Shown here: piece by piece, positions 61,125 through 64,000 of the stretch
Layout of the letters: each line of letters starts with the position of its first letter
Numbering within the stretch: the first letter of the stretch is position 1
Source: Epiperipatus broadwayi
Taxonomy: Eukaryota > Onychophora > Udeonychophora > Euonychophora > Peripatidae
Reading direction: 5' to 3'
DNA: 64,000 nucleotides
Assembly: GCA_028023455.1 (NCBI GenBank)
Contig: JAQFVV010012402.1
Span: 10,026,292 to 10,090,291, forward strand
Translations under genes and position numbers: made by a program
The notes under the pieces: model-generated
Databases searched by the model: none
What the model was told of the DNA's origin: nothing
The model's input: only the letters and a program-made list of their open reading frames with translations

Positions 61125-62173
61125 ATTAAAACAGGAAAAACTCTCCATACAGTAATGCCACTCAGTGCAAGTCAGAGTTAATGGATTACAGAAGACTTGT
61201 GCATAAAATCCTTATCTAGGGTCTATTTGTCCAATATCTCCATACTAGTTTCTAGCTTGTGGCTTTCATCAGTGAGGAGCCTTGAATCTGAAAGCACTGC
61301 ATCTAGAACTTAGGATCTAATGCAACCTTCCATAAGCCATCTTTTATCTCTATTCAACTACAAAACTATGAGAATAAAATTGAAAACAATAATGCTTTCA
61401 ATCCAAGATCATTAGCTTATGTAGTCATATAGGTCTGAACTCATTTCAGTACCCATACATTTTGATGTCTTTAGTTCTTTAATAACCATAGCCACAACTA
61501 TCCTATAAGGCAAGATAAACGTCATATGATCACCATTTCTTACGCTTGCATTAGATGCTAAGATCTAGGTGCAGTGCTCTCAGATCCAAGACTCCTCACT
61601 GACGAAAGCCACAATCTAGAAACTTGTCTGGGAATATTGAATGAGTAGGCACTAGATAGAGATTTTATGCACAAACCTTCTGACATCCATTCATTACTCT
61701 GGCTTGGACTGAGTGGCACTACTGTATGGATAATTTTGCCTGTTTAATAACAATTATGAGCAAGCATAAGAAATAGTGATCATGTGATGTCTATTGGTTT
61801 AATCTAATCCTACCTTATAAGATAGTGGTGGCTATGGTTATTAAAGAACCAAAGACACAAATGTTTGGGTACTGAACTGAGTTCAGACCTATATGACTAT
61901 ATAAGCTAGTGAGCTTGGATTGAAAATATTGTTTTCAATTTTATTCTCATAGTTGAGTAGAAATAAAAGGTGGCTGCTGAAGGGTTGCATTAGATCCTAA
62001 GACCTAAGTGCAGTGCTCTCAGATCTAAAGCTCCTTACTGATGAAAGCCACAGTGGGATATTGGATGAGTAGGCACTAGATAGGGATTTTATGCACAAGC
62101 CTTCTGACATCCTTTGATTACTCTGGCTTGCACTGAGTGGCACTACTATATGGAGAGTTTTGCCTGTTTTAAT
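61125..62173. mobile_element. Foldback element, CTGAnGA family, largest copy
   Basis: Arms of about 400 bp (61125-61530 and 61760-62173) are inverted. Ends share TTAAAACAGG and AACTCTCCATA(C/T)AGTA. A third, direct partial copy (61549-61752) of the right half lies in the loop. Core motifs: on the minus strand at about 61276-61252 CTGATGA, 13 bases, GAAAC; on the plus strand at about 61592-61616 CTGACGA, 13 bases, GAAAC; on the plus strand at about 62039 CTGATGA without the GAAAC partner. No coding. A terminal fragment also occurs at 44157-44220. Confidence 0.8.
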
Positions 62174-64000
62174 CTCCTAATAATAATGAAAAACTAATAT
62201 GCTTATGATTAATCATCAAAAATATTCAAACTAGTTTTAAAAGTTATCTGTTTGAAATGACCATTTTTTAATGGGCCAAATAATCCTCAGATTTTTGTTT
62301 GCCAGTAATATCACTAAAAATTATGTCCTCAATTATATTATTATTATTATTGACATAAAGTCAATAATCATTTAGTAAGAGTTTTATGCTTCTTTTACTT
62401 ACCTGAGGGAGACACTGAATCACACTGAAACACTACTTAAAATACTAATAAATGTTACATTTTCCCTGGACAATTACATATTTGATGCTAAAAAATTCAT
62501 AGGAGGTTGTGATTTTTGGGGATATGTTTTCAAACAAAAATAAGAAAAAATAATGTGGATGTTATGTGGACTTTGATAGAAATGAATTTTATGAAATAAA
62601 TATTCTATTTTTTTCCATTTTGTTGCTTTTTCTCTCCCTTCACCATTGTAAAAAATTTAACTTAATGACAATAGTCATCAAAGTGATCTTTAAGAATATA
62701 ACAAAGTGATTGAGGATGTTTTTTGAAGGGGGAGGAGAAGAAAAAAATGCACTATTTAGATGAGAGAGAATAGGGTTTCTTTCCTCCTTTTGCAAAAAAA
62801 TTTAACTAAACAATGATATTAATCAAATTCATAATCTCAACAATCATACAAATGTAACAAATTAATGAAGAGAGTTTTAAAAGCTTTTATTTAAGTTACA
62901 ATCTCTGTTTGTTTATAAACACTTGATTAAATTAGAATAAAATTTTAAAATTGAGGTTCAATAGAATTTGTTGAAAATTGGTATATTTGATATAAATCAC
63001 TGGAAAATACTGTATGACACTAAAATACTTTAGATAATTTACTTAGTTTTTTAAATCCAGAACACTGGGCAGATGAAATTTAAAATATGTTGATATCAAA
63101 TTTAAAATAAGTTGTTAAAAAATTAAAAAAGTTTTCAGTAATACATACAAAAGGACATTATAAATATATTTTATCTGGTAGCTTGTTTCAATTAAGTGCT
63201 TTTATTGAAGTTAGAATAAAATTTTAAAATCACAGTTTAATATATTAATATTTAATATTTCAAATTTGATACATTTCTTATAAATCACTAGCAATGCAAT
63301 ATGGCACAAATCTTTTAGATAGGTTATATAATCTCTTAAACAATTAATAGATGAACAAAATTATATTGTAAACAATGTTGATTTAATGCTTATGATTTTA
63401 TTTTCAATGTTAAAAGTATTTTAACATCACTTAAAATGGAAATAAAATAAAATCTTTGATTATAATCTTAATACTAAAAACTAAATAATAATAGCTATAA
63501 AAATATTTTATAATCAATGCTTTTATTGAATTTGCATTAAAGATTGTTTCTTCAACCATAATTGGGATTTAATATGGGGGGAGGGGGCACATCCAAAAAT
63601 TAATTAAATTAATTTCTATTTTTTATTACAAAGAATTAACTTAATTAATTTCTGTATCTCCTTCCGTACTTTTATTTCAAGTTAAATATTAAAACTGCCA
63701 ATTGTGCTTGAAGAAGTAATTATTTTTTTAGTACAAAGTAAACAAAAGCATTGATTATGAAATATTTTTTTATATCTATTAGTTAGCCAAACAAAAACAA
63801 GAAATGTAGGATAAAATTGGTTAAACTTTTTTTAAACTCTGCTGGTGGTGGCAAATGCCTAGCTGCTAGTTAAAAGACTTGCTTTTTTTAGTGAAAAGTA
63901 AATAAAGGCATTGATTATAGAATATCTTTTTATATTTATTATTTTATCTTGAAACAAAAAAACAAGATGTATAGAATAAAACTGACAAACTTTTTGTTTT
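62174..64000. other. Intronic AT-rich stretch with old tandem duplications
   Basis: About 62885-63050 and 63190-63350 are diverged direct repeats (GCTTTTATT, TTAGAATAAAATTTTAAAAT, ATAAATCACT). About 63735-63830 and 63893-63995 are another pair (AAAGTAAA, AGGCATTGATTAT, ATATTTTTTTATAT). No exon is seen up to the window end. Confidence 0.5.

Larger units (their letters stand above)
13380..64000 (+). other. Intron 1 of the NEK9-like gene (inferred, continues past the window)
   Basis: It begins with the donor GTGAAT. I looked for an acceptor followed by the next kinase segment (the VAVK-type lysine strand and following helix) and saw none on the plus strand. All recognisable coding traces downstream are transposon remnants. 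The simplest reading is a single intron of more than 50 kb. It cannot be excluded that a short exon was missed or that another gene lies here. Confidence 0.5.

Noticed and set aside
1-64000. CRISPR arrays, bacterial operons, ribosome binding sites
   Set aside because: The window is clearly eukaryotic (intron donor, SINEs, LINEs, LTR elements); the spaced repeats seen are tandem or inverted repeats without spacer structure.

Overview
This is a gene-poor, strongly AT-rich window from an animal nuclear genome. The only host coding sequence I can support is one exon: 48 codons at 13236-13379 (+) that read as the start of a NIMA-related kinase, closest to NEK9, ending in a clean splice donor. I found no second exon, so the downstream 50.6 kb is most simply one very long, repeat-filled intron, and the first 13.2 kb is upstream flank. 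Long introns, (CA)n/(TA)n microsatellites, tRNA-derived SINEs, RTE-type LINEs and a degenerate TTAGGG-type array suggest a non-insect invertebrate. A mollusc such as a cephalopod is possible, but that is a weak inference and a chelicerate is not excluded.

Layout. 0-13 kb: an RTE endonuclease remnant at the left edge, SINEs, a foldback element (1.6-2.2 kb) and a TA-flanked DNA element (4.5-5.4 kb). 13.2-13.4 kb: the kinase exon. 18.5-19.7 kb: palindromic elements with tRNA-like promoter boxes. 22.0-23.1 kb: a SINE followed by an RTE reverse-transcriptase remnant. 23.9-25.1 kb: a terminal-inverted-repeat element carrying telomere-like repeats and a CpG-rich block. 25.4-27.5 kb: a duplicated 85-bp unit and a minus-strand RTE remnant. 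27.7-32.7 kb: a gypsy-type LTR retrotransposon with gag, protease and the integrase tail but no reverse transcriptase; its 5' LTR is split by a nested foldback. 36.2-37.9 kb: a one-strand cluster of GGATTA. 39.3-47.8 kb: long direct repeats (probable LTRs) around a minus-strand gag-like coiled coil, each broken by other insertions. 51.1-51.9 kb: a pogo/Tigger-like MITE. 52.2-53.8 kb: 400-bp units in inverted tandem order. 55.9-56.3 kb: a hAT MITE. 58.3-59.4 kb: a tandem duplication. 59.6-60.8 kb: a dead mariner-like transposon. 61.1-62.2 kb: the largest foldback.

The most interesting pattern is a set of foldback elements (1.6, 55.0 and 61.1 kb) that keep the strings CTGAnGA and GAAA at short fixed spacing, as in a hammerhead ribozyme core. 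Similar but weaker pairs occur in a SINE (22.2 kb) and a hairpin (18.7 kb). Catalysis is not shown. Many foldbacks also begin or end in (TA)n or (CA)n tracts. All reading was done by eye, so element boundaries are approximate unless a flanking duplication is stated.
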